DNA of 15,577 bases from DASPXY01 sp038227745 (GCA_038227745.1 JBBRPS010000149.1:1-15577); one strand, 5' to 3'; shown: positions 6,796 through 15,349, numbered from the stretch's first letter. Translations and numbers: made by a program. Notes: a model not told the origin generated them from the letters alone.

Positions 6796-8277
6796 ATGGC
6801 CGCAACCGTCACTGCCAACCCGCTTGCCGGACTCAAGACCCTGGAAGATGTCGCCCAACTGCTCAACACCTCGGCGAAGCAACTCCGGTTCCTGCTCTAC
6901 GCGCGGCCCGTCGGGCGGCGTTACACCCAGTTCACCGTCCGCAAGCGCCGCGGCGGCACGCGCACCATCCTGGCGCCGCGCAAGGATCTGAAGGTCCTGC
7001 AGCGGAAGCTGGCCGACCGCCTGGCCGAGGCCTACCGCGTGCGCGAGCCGGTCTACGGCTTCGTCGAGGGCCGCAGCATCGCGGACAACGCGGGTCAGCA
7101 CATGCGGCGGCGCCATGTACTCAACGTGGACCTCAAGGACTTCTTCCCCACCATCAACTTCGGCCGCGTCCGCAGCCTGTTCATTTCCCTCAAGGCGACG
7201 CCCGCGGCCGCCACGGTCCTGGGGCACATCTGCTGCCACAAGGACGCGCTGCCGCAGGGCTCGCCCGCCTCGCCGGTCGTCTCCAACATGATCTGCGCGC
7301 GGATGGACCGGGAGTTGCTGGCCCTGGCGAAAAAACACTACTGCCGGTACACGCGCTACGCCGCCGACCTCAGCTTCTCGCGCAAGAACGGCGCCTTCCC
7401 CGTAGAGCTCGCGCGCCTCGACGACGACGACGGACGCGCCATCCTCGGCAAGGAGCTGCGCGGCATCATCGAGGGCAACAGCTTCGCGCCGCACTCGGAG
7501 AAAACCTGGCTGTTCAACCGGCTGCACCGGCAGGTCGTTACGGGCCTGGTCGTCAACGCGAAGCAGAACGTACGCCGGGAGTGGGTCCGGCAACTGCGCG
7601 CGATGATCAACGCCTGGGAGAAGTACGGGCTGGAGCACGCCGAAGCCGAGTACCAGACCAAATTCTTCAAGGGGCAAAAACGCAAGGGAAAGCCGGCGCC
7701 GTTTGACCAGGTGGTGTTCGGCAAAATGGAATTCTTGAAGATGGTCAAGGGCATGGAAGACCCGGTTTACCGCAATCTGCAGCGGCGGCTCGTCCGCGCC
7801 TGCCCCGAATATCTCTCGGTCATGCAGGAGGAGAACGATCTCATGAAGAAGCGCGATGTGTTCATCTCCCACGCGAGCGAGGACAAGGATGATGTGGCCC
7901 GGCCACTGGCCGACCTGCTGATTGCCGATGGCATCACCGTTTGGTACGACGAATATTCGATGCGGTTGGGCGATGATATTCTGCACAAGATCGACGAGGG
8001 GCTGGTCAATTCCAGGTTCGGGGTCATCATCTTCTCGCCCAAATTCTTCGCCGCAAAAAAGGTGTGGACGAAGAAGGAATACTCCGGGCTGGTGGCTGGC
8101 GAGAACGCGGACAAGGAGACTCGCATCATCAGTGTGCTGCATAAAATGACGCCTGAAGACCTCGCCAGAAAGAGCCCGACCATCGCCAACCGGCTGGCGC
8201 TGCTGACGGCGAACATGACGGTCGCCGAGATGGCGAAGAAGATCGCCGAGAGGGTCCGGGACGGCGGCGGAAGCTGA
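6796..8277 (+). CDS. Retron-type reverse transcriptase fused to TIR domain, YAAD active site
   Basis: 493 aa from the ATG at 6796; a TTG 21 nt upstream is an alternative and no strong Shine-Dalgarno decides. Residues about 40-330 are a retron RT: YGFVEGRSI, the retron NAXXH motif (N98-H102), motif A VLNVDLKDFFPTI with D112, motif B LPQGSPASP (152-160), and the VTG triplet (248-250). The catalytic YADD box reads Y188-A189-A190-D191: the first aspartate codon is GCC (7363-7365), one base from GAC. Residues 353-490 are a TIR domain (DVFISHASEDKD, WYDEYSMRLGDDI, GVIIFSPKFF) with the expected NADase glutamate at E428 (WTKKEY). RT-TIR retrons are known anti-phage systems, in which loss of the RT-msDNA brake releases TIR NAD+ cleavage. 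Here polymerase activity should be lost or crippled while the effector looks intact. Confidence 0.88.
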   Translation: MAATVTANPLAGLKTLEDVAQLLNTSAKQLRFLLYARPVGRRYTQFTVRKRRGGTRTILAPRKDLKVLQRKLADRLAEAYRVREPVYGFVEGRSIADNAGQHMRRRHVLNVDLKDFFPTINFGRVRSLFISLKATPAAATVLGHICCHKDALPQGSPASPVVSNMICARMDRELLALAKKHYCRYTRYAADLSFSRKNGAFPVELARLDDDDGRAILGKELRGIIEGNSFAPHSEKTWLFNRLHRQVVTGLVVNAKQNVRREWVRQLRAMINAWEKYGLEHAEAEYQTKFFKGQKRKGKPAPFDQVVFGKMEFLKMVKGMEDPVYRNLQRRLVRACPEYLSVMQEENDLMKKRDVFISHASEDKDDVARPLADLLIADGITVWYDEYSMRLGDDILHKIDEGLVNSRFGVIIFSPKFFAAKKVWTKKEYSGLVAGENADKETRIISVLHKMTPEDLARKSPTIANRLALLTANMTVAEMAKKIAERVRDGGGS

Positions 8278-8320
8278 TACCCTGCCCGCGCGCATGCTGC
8301 GGCTTCCGCTCGTCGCCGTC

Positions 8321-8411
8321 GCCTCGCCGTTGGAGTGTGGGGGTCTGAGGGCCGCCCACCGGCATGGATGCCGGTATAATGGCGGCCCTCCCCCACACGG
8401 AGCGGCGAGGC
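8321..8411. repeat. Very long imperfect inverted repeat downstream of RT-TIR
   Basis: Four collinear perfect stems nest around a 2-nt loop: 8321-8329/8403-8411 (9 bp), 8335-8342/8391-8398 (8 bp), 8347-8356/8381-8390 (10 bp) and 8358-8365/8368-8375 (8 bp). That gives 35 paired bases in a 91-nt span, separated by small internal loops. Weaker pairing extends the repeat to about 8288-8434. A consensus TATAAT (8375-8380) sits in the 3'-side bulge. It starts 43 nt after the RT stop, so it may stabilise or end that transcript, form a MITE-like element, or be a folded RNA. No T-run follows, so it is not a standard terminator. Confidence 0.8.
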
Positions 8412-8769
8412 AGAGGCGGCGCTGCGGCGCGCGCACTGCACAGAGCCCGAGCTGAGTCCCGAGGAGGCGGGGGTCGGCTTTTGACGTGGCTTCTCCAGCC
8501 TAGACCAATCCGATGCTTTCCATCGCGTCCAGGTTCCTCATCGCGGTGCATCGGGTAGGGCGCTCGGGGTAGCGATCAAAACTCGCGGCATGGCAAGTGG
8601 AGCCTGGAAACCCGAAAAGCCCGCTTCTTCAGCGGCAAATGTTCAAGCCGGGAGCCCATTTGCGTCGATGAGACAAAAGCGCGCGAACCGCCCCGCAGGC
8701 GCTCGTGTCCGTGTTGATGACTGAACGTCTTTCCTCGCCCGAAAAATTGAGGAAAATCTCGAAGTGGCG
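8412..8769. other. Intergenic stretch without a recognisable gene
   Basis: No convincing coding frame on either strand. Small inverted repeats are visible: CGATG/CATCG (8511-8515/8521-8525, 5-nt loop) and CCGATGC/GCATCGG (8510-8516/8548-8554), which compete with each other. Base composition is more balanced than in the flanking genes. A short RNA transcribed from the TATAAT at 8375 could occupy this space, but nothing proves it. Confidence 0.5.
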
Positions 8770-8798
8770 TTGACCTGCGGGTAGCTGGCAAGTAGAAT
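8770..8798 (+). promoter_or_regulatory. Strong sigma70-type promoter of the DUF3800 gene
   Basis: TTGACC (8770-8775) and TAGAAT (8793-8798) separated by exactly 17 bp, each five of six to consensus; the best promoter in the window. An inverted repeat TGGCA (8786-8790)/TGCCA (8798-8802) brackets the -10 box and could be an operator. Transcription would begin near 8805. Confidence 0.7.
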
Positions 8799-8825
8799 GC
8801 CAATGCGATCCTGCGTTCGCATTTA

Positions 8826-8883
8826 GGGCCTGGGAGTGCTACGGCACGATGGGGCTAATACCCCTCCCGGGCCTCCATTTTTT
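8826..8883 (+). terminator. Structured leader with terminator-like hairpin and T-run before DUF3800
   Basis: An 11-bp stem (8826-8836 with 8864-8874, two G-U pairs) encloses two smaller hairpins (TGC/GCA at 8837-8839/8844-8846; GGG/CCC at 8852-8854/8861-8863), giving a three-way junction. Six consecutive T bases follow at 8878-8883. Transcripts from the promoter at 8770-8798 would therefore meet a G+C-rich fold plus U-tract just 8 nt before the start codon: an attenuator, a regulatory leader, or the end of an approximately 80-nt small RNA. An upstream hairpin AATGCG/CGCATT (8802-8807/8818-8823) sits at the transcript's 5' end. Confidence 0.55.
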
Positions 8884-8890
8884 CCCAACC

Positions 8891-9889
8891 ATGTACCTGC
8901 TCTACGCTGGTGTCTCCGGCTCCGCCGACTTGTCGGACGTGAATACCCGCCACTACGTGCTGCTTGGGCTGTGCGTCCATGAAGGCACCTGGTTCGCGCT
9001 CGACAAGCGTTTGAACGGACTCAAAGGCTCCTACTGCCAGCACGGCGAAACATTCGAGCTGCACGCGGCTCAGTTCGCCTGCACTATCAAGGAGCAGGAC
9101 GAGATTGCCGGCTTTGACGGCATGTCCTGGACGGACAGGCGGGCGCAGGTGTCTGCCATCCGTAAGGCGCGGATCGCCGCGGAATCGACGAATGCTGGGA
9201 AAAAAGCGAGGCAGGAGAGATACCAGAGGACAGAGCCCTTCATTCACCTGAATCGCCTGGAGCGGTCGCGCTTGCTGGAGGATGCCCTCGATCTGGTGGG
9301 CGCACACACTGGGATCGTGCTTTTCGGGGAAGCTGTGTCGAAAGCTCATCCGGCTGTGTTGAGCGGCGGCTGCGACCCGGTCCACCAGGCCTTCGAGCAG
9401 GTGGTGTCGAGGTTCGACGCCTACCTCAAGCGCAGGGATGAATGGAAACTCAAGAGAAGCCCAAGGAGGAGCATCGACAACGGCCTTCTCGTCCTCGACC
9501 AGGACTACTCGACGGAAGCGTCCATCTGCGGTCAGTTCTACGATTACCGCAGAAGAGGCCATCCTTGGGGCAGGCTGCTTCACGTGATGGACGTGCCGTT
9601 CTTCGCGCCGAGCGACCGCGTATGCGGCCTACAGCTCGTCGATATCTGCGCCTATGCGGTCAGGCGTTACTTCGACAAGAATGCGCTTGCCGGCAGCCAC
9701 GAGGAGAAGAACTTCCAGCGCATCTTCCATCGCTTCGACCGCGACAACCTCGGCAGGTTGCACGGCCTGCGGCACTACGTCCCGTCCGGCACTTGCGCCT
9801 GCTTGGTCTGCCAGGAACGGCGTCATGCACCGGCTCCTGTCCCAGCCCCAGCGCCGGCCGCTCCATCTGCCGGTACGCCGCCGACGTAG
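8891..9889 (+). CDS. DUF3800 domain protein (RNase H-like fold), altered first motif, CxCxxC tail
   Basis: 332 aa beginning MYLLYAGVSG at the ATG at 8891. DUF3800 proteins typically open with Y-x-D-E/D-S-G, so this start is preferred over the ATG at 8849, which would lie inside the leader fold. Other family marks are ELH (56-58), VLDQDYS (D203, D205) and GLQLVDICAYA (D251). The family is thought to have an RNase H-like nuclease fold and recurs in phage-defence contexts, including as an accessory protein of some retrons. Here the first acidic pair is Gly7-Val8 where Asp/Glu is usual, so metal binding may be weakened. The C-terminus has TCACLVCQ (C302, C304, C307) and a Pro/Ala-rich tail. It lacks a Shine-Dalgarno and has its own promoter. 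It may serve as partner of the RT-TIR unit (inference). Confidence 0.75.
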   Translation: MYLLYAGVSGSADLSDVNTRHYVLLGLCVHEGTWFALDKRLNGLKGSYCQHGETFELHAAQFACTIKEQDEIAGFDGMSWTDRRAQVSAIRKARIAAESTNAGKKARQERYQRTEPFIHLNRLERSRLLEDALDLVGAHTGIVLFGEAVSKAHPAVLSGGCDPVHQAFEQVVSRFDAYLKRRDEWKLKRSPRRSIDNGLLVLDQDYSTEASICGQFYDYRRRGHPWGRLLHVMDVPFFAPSDRVCGLQLVDICAYAVRRYFDKNALAGSHEEKNFQRIFHRFDRDNLGRLHGLRHYVPSGTCACLVCQERRHAPAPVPAPAPAAPSAGTPPT

Positions 9890-9954
9890 TCCTCCCATGT
9901 TGGGCCGCGGCGCTAGACTACCGGATAGAAGATCCGCTAAACGCGGGTGACTCC

Positions 9955-10988
9955 ATGGAGCAGTTCCTGTGGCGGGCGACCGAGGACAAGATCGACCGCC
10001 TCTCGGAACTCATCACCGATTCGTTCCACTAGCTGCTGCCCAAGCAGATCCTGGTGGAGCGCAATCCTGCTCGACCCCCACGTTCCCCGTCACACTCGAT
10101 GAAGACGGCGTGCCCTGGGTGGTCGGCTACAGCGGCGGGTAAGGACTCAACCGCCCTGCTACAGTTCGTTTGGCTCGCCGTGCGCGACCTGCCGCCCGAG
10201 CAGCGGCAACAGCCCATCCACGTCATCTCGACCGACACCCTCATCGACCAGGCGCTCGTCGCCGCCTGAGTGGACGCCTCGCTGGAGCGCATGCGCGCCG
10301 CCAGGGGAGGGCAGGGGATGCCGATCACGACACTCCGCGCTAATCCCCACCCGACCGCGACCGCCGCGACTTCCGCCGCATGAACGGGCGCGTGCAACTC
10401 TTCCACGGCCGCACCATCCCCGGCCCCTACACCAAGGAATGGCGCGAGCACTGGCTGCGGCGCGTGCTGGAGGCGCAGCAGAGCGCCCGCGCCGAGGGGC
10501 CGCCCGAGTTCCGCGGCCTGCGCCTCATCGCGCCCGAGGAACTGCACGAGATCCGCCGCCTCTGGCGGTACGAGAAGCACGAGTTCGACGACAGTCTGCC
10601 GGGCATTTACGAGGAGGTCACCGGCGAGGCGTTCCCGCGCGCCCAGGACGACGGCAACGGGCTGCGGGCCGACGACTGGGTGCTGCTGCGCGAGGTGTGC
10701 GGCGCTGACGCGGCGTTCTTCGACCTGCAGGTGGGGCTGCTCGGCGTCGAGCGCCAGTTCCGCGGCATGTCGCGGCGCACCGGCGTCTTCGAGGCCCTGG
10801 AGGAGCGGCTGCGCGCCGGCCTGTACGGCAGCGAGGACGAGGCGGTGGCCGAGCTCACCGAGCGCGAGGAGCGGAAGAAGCTGCCCGAGCGCGAGGAGCA
10901 GAAGAGATGGTCGCTGGAGGTCGTCAACCCGGACGCCGCCCGCACGGAGGCGCCGTCGCCGGGGCCAGGGAAGGGCAGGGCGGAATGA
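9955..10988 (+). pseudogene. dndC: dndC remnant (phosphorothioation sulfurtransferase), multiply broken
   Basis: DndC is the PAPS-reductase-like enzyme of DNA phosphorothioation. Pieces are clear in shifting frames: LLPKQILVER, LDEDGVPWVVGYSGG, KDSTALLQFVWLAVRDLPPE with HVISTDTL, and, after a gap, MNGRVQLFHGRTIPGPYTKE to the C-terminus. Lesions: stop TAG at 10030-10032, extra bases near 10064 and 10086, a T insertion at 10140 that splits the PP-loop SGG|KDS, stop TGA at 10267-10269 where Trp is expected, and loss of the middle of the protein (near 10340), including the Fe-S cysteine region. The 3' part from 10380 is open (202 codons). Its stop overlaps the dndD ATG as ATGA. Not functional. 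Confidence 0.82.
10961..10980 (+). other. G-quadruplex-type motif over the dndD ribosome-binding region
   Basis: GGGG-CCA-GGG-AA-GGG-CA-GGG, ending 4 nt before the dndD start codon. The same kind of G-run string borders the Dnd-methyltransferase copies at 173-197, 2194-2213 and 3164-3182. Folding in mRNA would hide the translation start. Confidence 0.5.
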
Positions 10989-12595
10989 TCCTCGACAAGC
11001 TGACGCTGCGGAACTTCTGCCTGTTCGCCGGCAAACAGACCTTCGACCTGTCGCCCGTGCAGCGCAACGGCAAGGCGCGGCCCATCGTCCTGTTCGGCGG
11101 CATGAACGGCGGCGGCAAGACGACGCTGTTCGACGCCATCCAGCTCGCCCTCTACGGCCCGCGGGCGCGCTGCTCCAAGCGCGCCCGCCTGTCCTACGAG
11201 GAGTTCCTGCTGCAGTCGGTCCACCACGGCGTCTCGCCCTTCGAGGGGGCCGGCGTGGCGCTGGCGTTCAAGCACTCCAGCGATGGCCGGCAGCACGACT
11301 ACGTGGTCTGCCGCGACTGGCAGGTGCAGGAGGGCAAGCTGCGCGAGACGCTGCTCGTCCTCATGGACAGGCAGCCCGACTACACCCTCGGCCGCAACTG
11401 GCCGCAGCTCGTCGAGGAGCTGGTGCCGCTGGAGATCTCGCAGCTGTTCTTCTTCGACGGCGAGAAGATCCGCACCCTGGCCGAGGACGCCGGCGGCGCC
11501 GAGGCGCTGGGGGCGGCGGTCAAGGCGCTGCTCGGCCTCGACATCGTTGAGCGCCTCGTCGCCGACGCCGCCGTGGTGCAGACGCGACTCGCCAAGCAGC
11601 TAGGCACCCCCGAGCAGCGCGCCGCGGTCGAGGGCCTGGAGCGCCAGGTCGAAGAGATCGACAGCCGTATCCGCGACCTGGGCACCGAACTCTCCTCGCT
11701 GGAGAACCGCAGGCAGCGCGCCGAGGAGGAGGTGCGCAAGGTGGAGGAGGAGTTCGCCGCGGTCGGCGGCCGGCACTGGGAGGAACGCCACGCCCGCCGT
11801 CAGCGCCTCGGCGAGCTGACCGCCCTCGTCACGGAGCTGGAGGGGCGGCTCGTGGCGCTGGCCGCCGGTGACTTGCCGCTGGCCCTGGTGCCGGATCTGC
11901 TGAAGTCCGTCGCCGGGCAGGACGCGCGCGAGGTCGAGGCGATCGAGGCGGAGGTCGTGCAGCGGTTGCTGGAGGAGCGCGACCGGCGGCTGCTGGAGGT
12001 GCTGCGCGACGCCCGGCCGGCTTCCGACCTGCTGCGCCGCGCCGAGGCCTACCTGGCGGAGGACCGCGCGGCGCGCCGACCCGCGGCGGCGGTGGAGCGG
12101 CGGCTGCTGCTGTCGGAGGGCGGCCGGGCCTTGCTGCGACAGCTGCGCGATCGGCGGTTGGCGGAGTTGGGCGGCACGGCGGACGAGGTGCTGCGCAAGC
12201 TGGAGCAGGCGGCGCGGGAGCGCGAGGCCCTGGAGCGGGCGCTGCAGGCCACGCTGGCCGAGGCGGACATTGGCGCCGTGGTGGGGCAGCTCAAGACGGC
12301 GACGGAGAACCTGACCTTGCTGAACGACCAGGCGCGGCGGCTGGACGTGGCCATCGGCGCCGGCAGGGCGGAGCGCGCACACGTCCAGAAGCAGCTGCAG
12401 CGGCTGTGGGAGAGCGACGCGGCGAAGCAGTTCGCGCGCGAGGACGGTCGGCGCATGATCGAGCTGGCGGGGCGGACGCGGACGACGATGCAGGAGTTGC
12501 GGCGAAGAGGTAAAAACGTAAAAGAGCGAAGAGGTTACGGAGTCCTCGCGCCGAGGCGGAAGACAACCCGGAAGCCGATGTTGCTGTCGCGGTAG
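10985..12595 (+). pseudogene. dndD: dndD, 3'-truncated SMC-like ATPase of the phosphorothioation system
   Basis: Opens MILDKLTLRNFCLFAGKQTF with Walker A GGMNGGGKTT (G39-T46), then LYGPRARCSKRARLSYEEFL and the DndD hallmark LFFFDGEKIRTLAED, followed by long coiled-coil arms. DndD is an SMC/RecN-like ATPase of about 660 aa, acting with DndC and DndE. Here homology stops near codon 510 (about 12510). The frame then runs through an A-rich junction (12512-12534) and about 20 codons antisense to the neighbouring kinase before a stop. The C-terminal half-site (ABC signature, Walker B, D-loop) is missing, so ATP hydrolysis is impossible. No internal frameshift is seen, unlike dndC, so truncation was probably a deletion. 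Confidence 0.85.
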
Positions 12596-15276
12596 CCGGG
12601 CTCGTCCCTGTGCCTCAGGGACGAGCGGCAGCCCCGGCCGAAGTTGAGCCACGACCCGCCGCGCAAGACACGGCGGTCATTTTCGCTGGAATCTGGACCT
12701 TTAGGGTCTTGTTTGGGGCTATTTCTGTAGTGGTCTTTATCGTACCTGTCGGCGCACCACTCCCAGACATTGCCGTGCATATCGTACAACCCGAAGTCGT
12801 TGGCTTGGTAGGAACCTGCCTTGGCCGTACGTTCGAGATAGCGACCCCTGGCAGCGCCGCCGTAGGGGTACTCGCCGTTGAAGTTGGCCTGGATGGAAGA
12901 CAGCGATTTGCCGTAGTGGAAGGGGGTTGAAAAAGGGGCACCTCCCCGACAAGCATATTCCCATTCCGCTTCGGTCGGCAAGTGGTACGTCCGTCCAGCT
13001 TCCTGTTCTTTCGGTAGGGCCAACAGCCGCTTGCAGAACGCCACCGCCTCGTGCCACCTGACGTTTTCCACGGGGAAGTCGTCGGTGTTCATCCCCGCCA
13101 CCTTGTCCTTGCCGCCCCCCGCTGCGGAAAACCAGGGGGGATTCTTGTCGATCGCCTCCCGCATCAACTGCCGGTACTGTCTCTGCGTCACCTCGTACAC
13201 ACCCATGTAAAACGGCTGGGTGATCTCCACCTCGTGTTCCTCTTCGTCGCCCTTGTTGAAGGGTTCGCGATCTGCCTCGTTCTTTGGGAAGCCCATGGTG
13301 AACTTGCCTTTCGGGATCAGCACCAGCTTCATCCCAAGGGAGTTCGTGAGGTGCTTCGGCGTCTCTTTCGCCTTCACCAACGGTGGCGGGCTGTCCTCCT
13401 TCTTCAGCAGCAACTGTTGCAGCACCTCGGCGCGCTGCGGTTGCAACTGCACCAGCGCGGTGACGTGCTGTCGGACGTCGGCCCAGCGTTTGGCCTTGAC
13501 GTCCTTGCTAATCGCCTCGTCGAGTTGGCGGACGCGGTCGCGCTTGGACCGCACCTGGGCGTACAACGCGGCGTCGCGCAAATCCTCCGGCACGGTTTCC
13601 AGTTCGCGCAGCGCCGCCGCATAGTCGTGCTTCTCGTCCGCCAGACTCCGAGCGAACTGCTGCGTTTCGGCCGCTTGCTTCTTCGCCAGGGCCAGCGCCA
13701 CCGCCGGGTCGGGGACGTTCTTGGCGGCGGTCTCCTCGGCCCTGGCGTGGCGCAGCACGCGCTGTAGTTCCGCGGCGCGGTGGGGTTGCAACTTCTCCAG
13801 GGCGGCAACATGGGTCCGGATCTCCGCCCAGCGCTTGGCCTGTAGAGCGGCGTTGAGATCCTGGTCGAACTGGACCACGCGGTCGCGTAAGAGGAGAGCC
13901 TTCTGATAGAGCGCCGCATCGCGCAGGGCCGCGGGCACGGTCTCCAGCAGCAGGGCCGCGGCCCGGTAGTCGTGCTGTTGCTCCACCAGCGACCGGGCCT
14001 GGGCCTGCGTCTGCGCCGCCTGTTTCCGGGCCGATTCTTCACCGTCCTTCGGAGACGATCCTGGTCCAGGGCCGACGACCTTTTTCGGCTCGTCCTTGGG
14101 AGAGGGTTGCGGATCGCGATTCGCTCCGAAGGCCAGCAGGAGCAGCGGCAGCACCGCCGCCGCCAGCAGGCCGACCGCCATCCCGGCCCGCAACCAACGG
14201 CGCGGCGGCACCGACGGCTCCGCGACCTTTGGCGTCTCCAGTGCCTCGACGAACGCCCGGCAACTGGGGTACCGCTCCTCGGGCTGCTTGGCCAAAGCCC
14301 GCGCCACCAGCGGCCGCTCGACCTCCGGCAGCATCGTCAGGTCCGGCGGCCGCTGCAGGTGCCCGTACATCAGCTGCGCCGCATTGCCGCCGAATGGTAG
14401 GCCGTCGCTGCGCAGCTGACAGTAGGTGACCGCCAACGAATACTGGTCCGAGTGCCGGCTGACCTTCCCCTCGATGACCTCGGGCGGCGCGTAGGCCACG
14501 GTCATCGCGCCGCCGGTGTTGCTGGTCAGGGTGTGTTCCAGCAGCTTGGCCAGCCCGAAGTCGCCGACCTTGACGCCGCCGCCCACCAGCAACAGGTTGG
14601 CCGGCTTGATGTCGCGGTGCTGCACGCTCATGCCGGACTTGCCGTCCACCGTGTGCCGCGGCTCGTTGAGGTAGTCGATGCCGCGCGCGGCGTCGCGCAT
14701 GTGTTCCAGCAATTCCGGAGCGGGAATGCCCGGTAAACCCTGTTCGCGGCACTGGTGCAGGCGGTCCAGCAGGGTGCCGTCGGCCAGGTCCACGGCGATG
14801 AGCAGCAGCGCCTTGGTCTGCCAGTGCGCCGAAACGGTCAGCAGGTTCGGGTGCCGCAGCTGCTTCATCAGCTCCAGGGCGCGGCTTTCCAGCCGCTCGC
14901 CGCCGTCGCCCAGGCGAATGAACTTGAGGGCCACGGGGACGTTGCCCGGCCCCACCGCCTTCCAGACCTCGCCGAAGCCGCCCTGGCCGAGCTTCTCGAT
15001 CAGGCGGTAGCCGGGCACCGGCTCGGCGCCGGGCTGCGGCGTCGGCGGCGCGGCGGCCAACCGGGGCGGCGAGTTCTTGCCGGTGTCGTCCAGCGGCAGA
15101 TCCCAGGACGAGCGACCGCCGCCGGTGTCCAGTTCCCACCACTCGAGTTGCACGCGGACCTGATCGAGCAGGTCCGGGCAGTCGCGGCACAACTCCTCGG
15201 CAGTGACGAGCAGACCGCGCTGCCGGGCGGCTTTCCAGCGCTGACGGAGGACGTGGAGGCGGGCATCTGCGGACAT
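12535..15276 (-). CDS. Membrane Ser/Thr protein kinase fused to FGE/SUMF1-like domain
   Basis: 913 aa. ATG at 15274-15276 with GGGAG 10 nt upstream. Order: N-terminal helical region (1-88); kinase domain about 90-345 with G-loop GQGGFGEVWKA, VALKF (K118), E135, HRDIKPAN (D222), DFG (239-241), APPE (263-266) and D277; one membrane span about 365-384; two copies of an approximately 90-residue helical repeat (about 415-510 and 530-622, each with HDY..A, LRDAALY, AKRWA, LQP.RA); FGE-sulfatase domain 645-908 (NSLGMKLVLIPKG, HLPTEAEWEYACRGG, DMHGNVWEWC, RVLRGGSW). All Hanks catalytic residues are present. The two active-site cysteines of true formylglycine-generating enzymes are not where expected (GSWLNFGRGCRSS), so this domain probably binds rather than oxidises. 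It converges on the dndD remnant, whose frame overlaps its 3' end. Confidence 0.92.
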   Translation of the reverse strand: MSADARLHVLRQRWKAARQRGLLVTAEELCRDCPDLLDQVRVQLEWWELDTGGGRSSWDLPLDDTGKNSPPRLAAAPPTPQPGAEPVPGYRLIEKLGQGGFGEVWKAVGPGNVPVALKFIRLGDGGERLESRALELMKQLRHPNLLTVSAHWQTKALLLIAVDLADGTLLDRLHQCREQGLPGIPAPELLEHMRDAARGIDYLNEPRHTVDGKSGMSVQHRDIKPANLLLVGGGVKVGDFGLAKLLEHTLTSNTGGAMTVAYAPPEVIEGKVSRHSDQYSLAVTYCQLRSDGLPFGGNAAQLMYGHLQRPPDLTMLPEVERPLVARALAKQPEERYPSCRAFVEALETPKVAEPSVPPRRWLRAGMAVGLLAAAVLPLLLLAFGANRDPQPSPKDEPKKVVGPGPGSSPKDGEESARKQAAQTQAQARSLVEQQHDYRAAALLLETVPAALRDAALYQKALLLRDRVVQFDQDLNAALQAKRWAEIRTHVAALEKLQPHRAAELQRVLRHARAEETAAKNVPDPAVALALAKKQAAETQQFARSLADEKHDYAAALRELETVPEDLRDAALYAQVRSKRDRVRQLDEAISKDVKAKRWADVRQHVTALVQLQPQRAEVLQQLLLKKEDSPPPLVKAKETPKHLTNSLGMKLVLIPKGKFTMGFPKNEADREPFNKGDEEEHEVEITQPFYMGVYEVTQRQYRQLMREAIDKNPPWFSAAGGGKDKVAGMNTDDFPVENVRWHEAVAFCKRLLALPKEQEAGRTYHLPTEAEWEYACRGGAPFSTPFHYGKSLSSIQANFNGEYPYGGAARGRYLERTAKAGSYQANDFGLYDMHGNVWEWCADRYDKDHYRNSPKQDPKGPDSSENDRRVLRGGSWLNFGRGCRSSLRHRDEPGYRDSNIGFRVVFRLGARTP

Positions 15277-15349
15277 GAGGAAATCTCCCTGCCGGCTCAG
15301 TGTGGCGCTCTGCTGTAAGTGTATCCCGTCGGCGGTGGAGTTCCGTCTG

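Noticed and set aside
8375..8380. TATAAT as a gene promoter
   Set aside because: No -35 match 16-18 bp upstream, it lies inside a hairpin, and no coding frame follows before 8770.
6637..8436. 599-codon open frame on the minus strand opposite RT-TIR
   Set aside because: Antisense shadow of the RT-TIR gene produced by high G+C at third positions; no domain pattern, whereas the plus-strand frame has clear RT and TIR motifs.
11600..12652. 350-codon minus-strand open frame opposite dndD
   Set aside because: Low-complexity Leu/Arg/Gln composition typical of antisense coding; dndD on the plus strand is clearly homologous.
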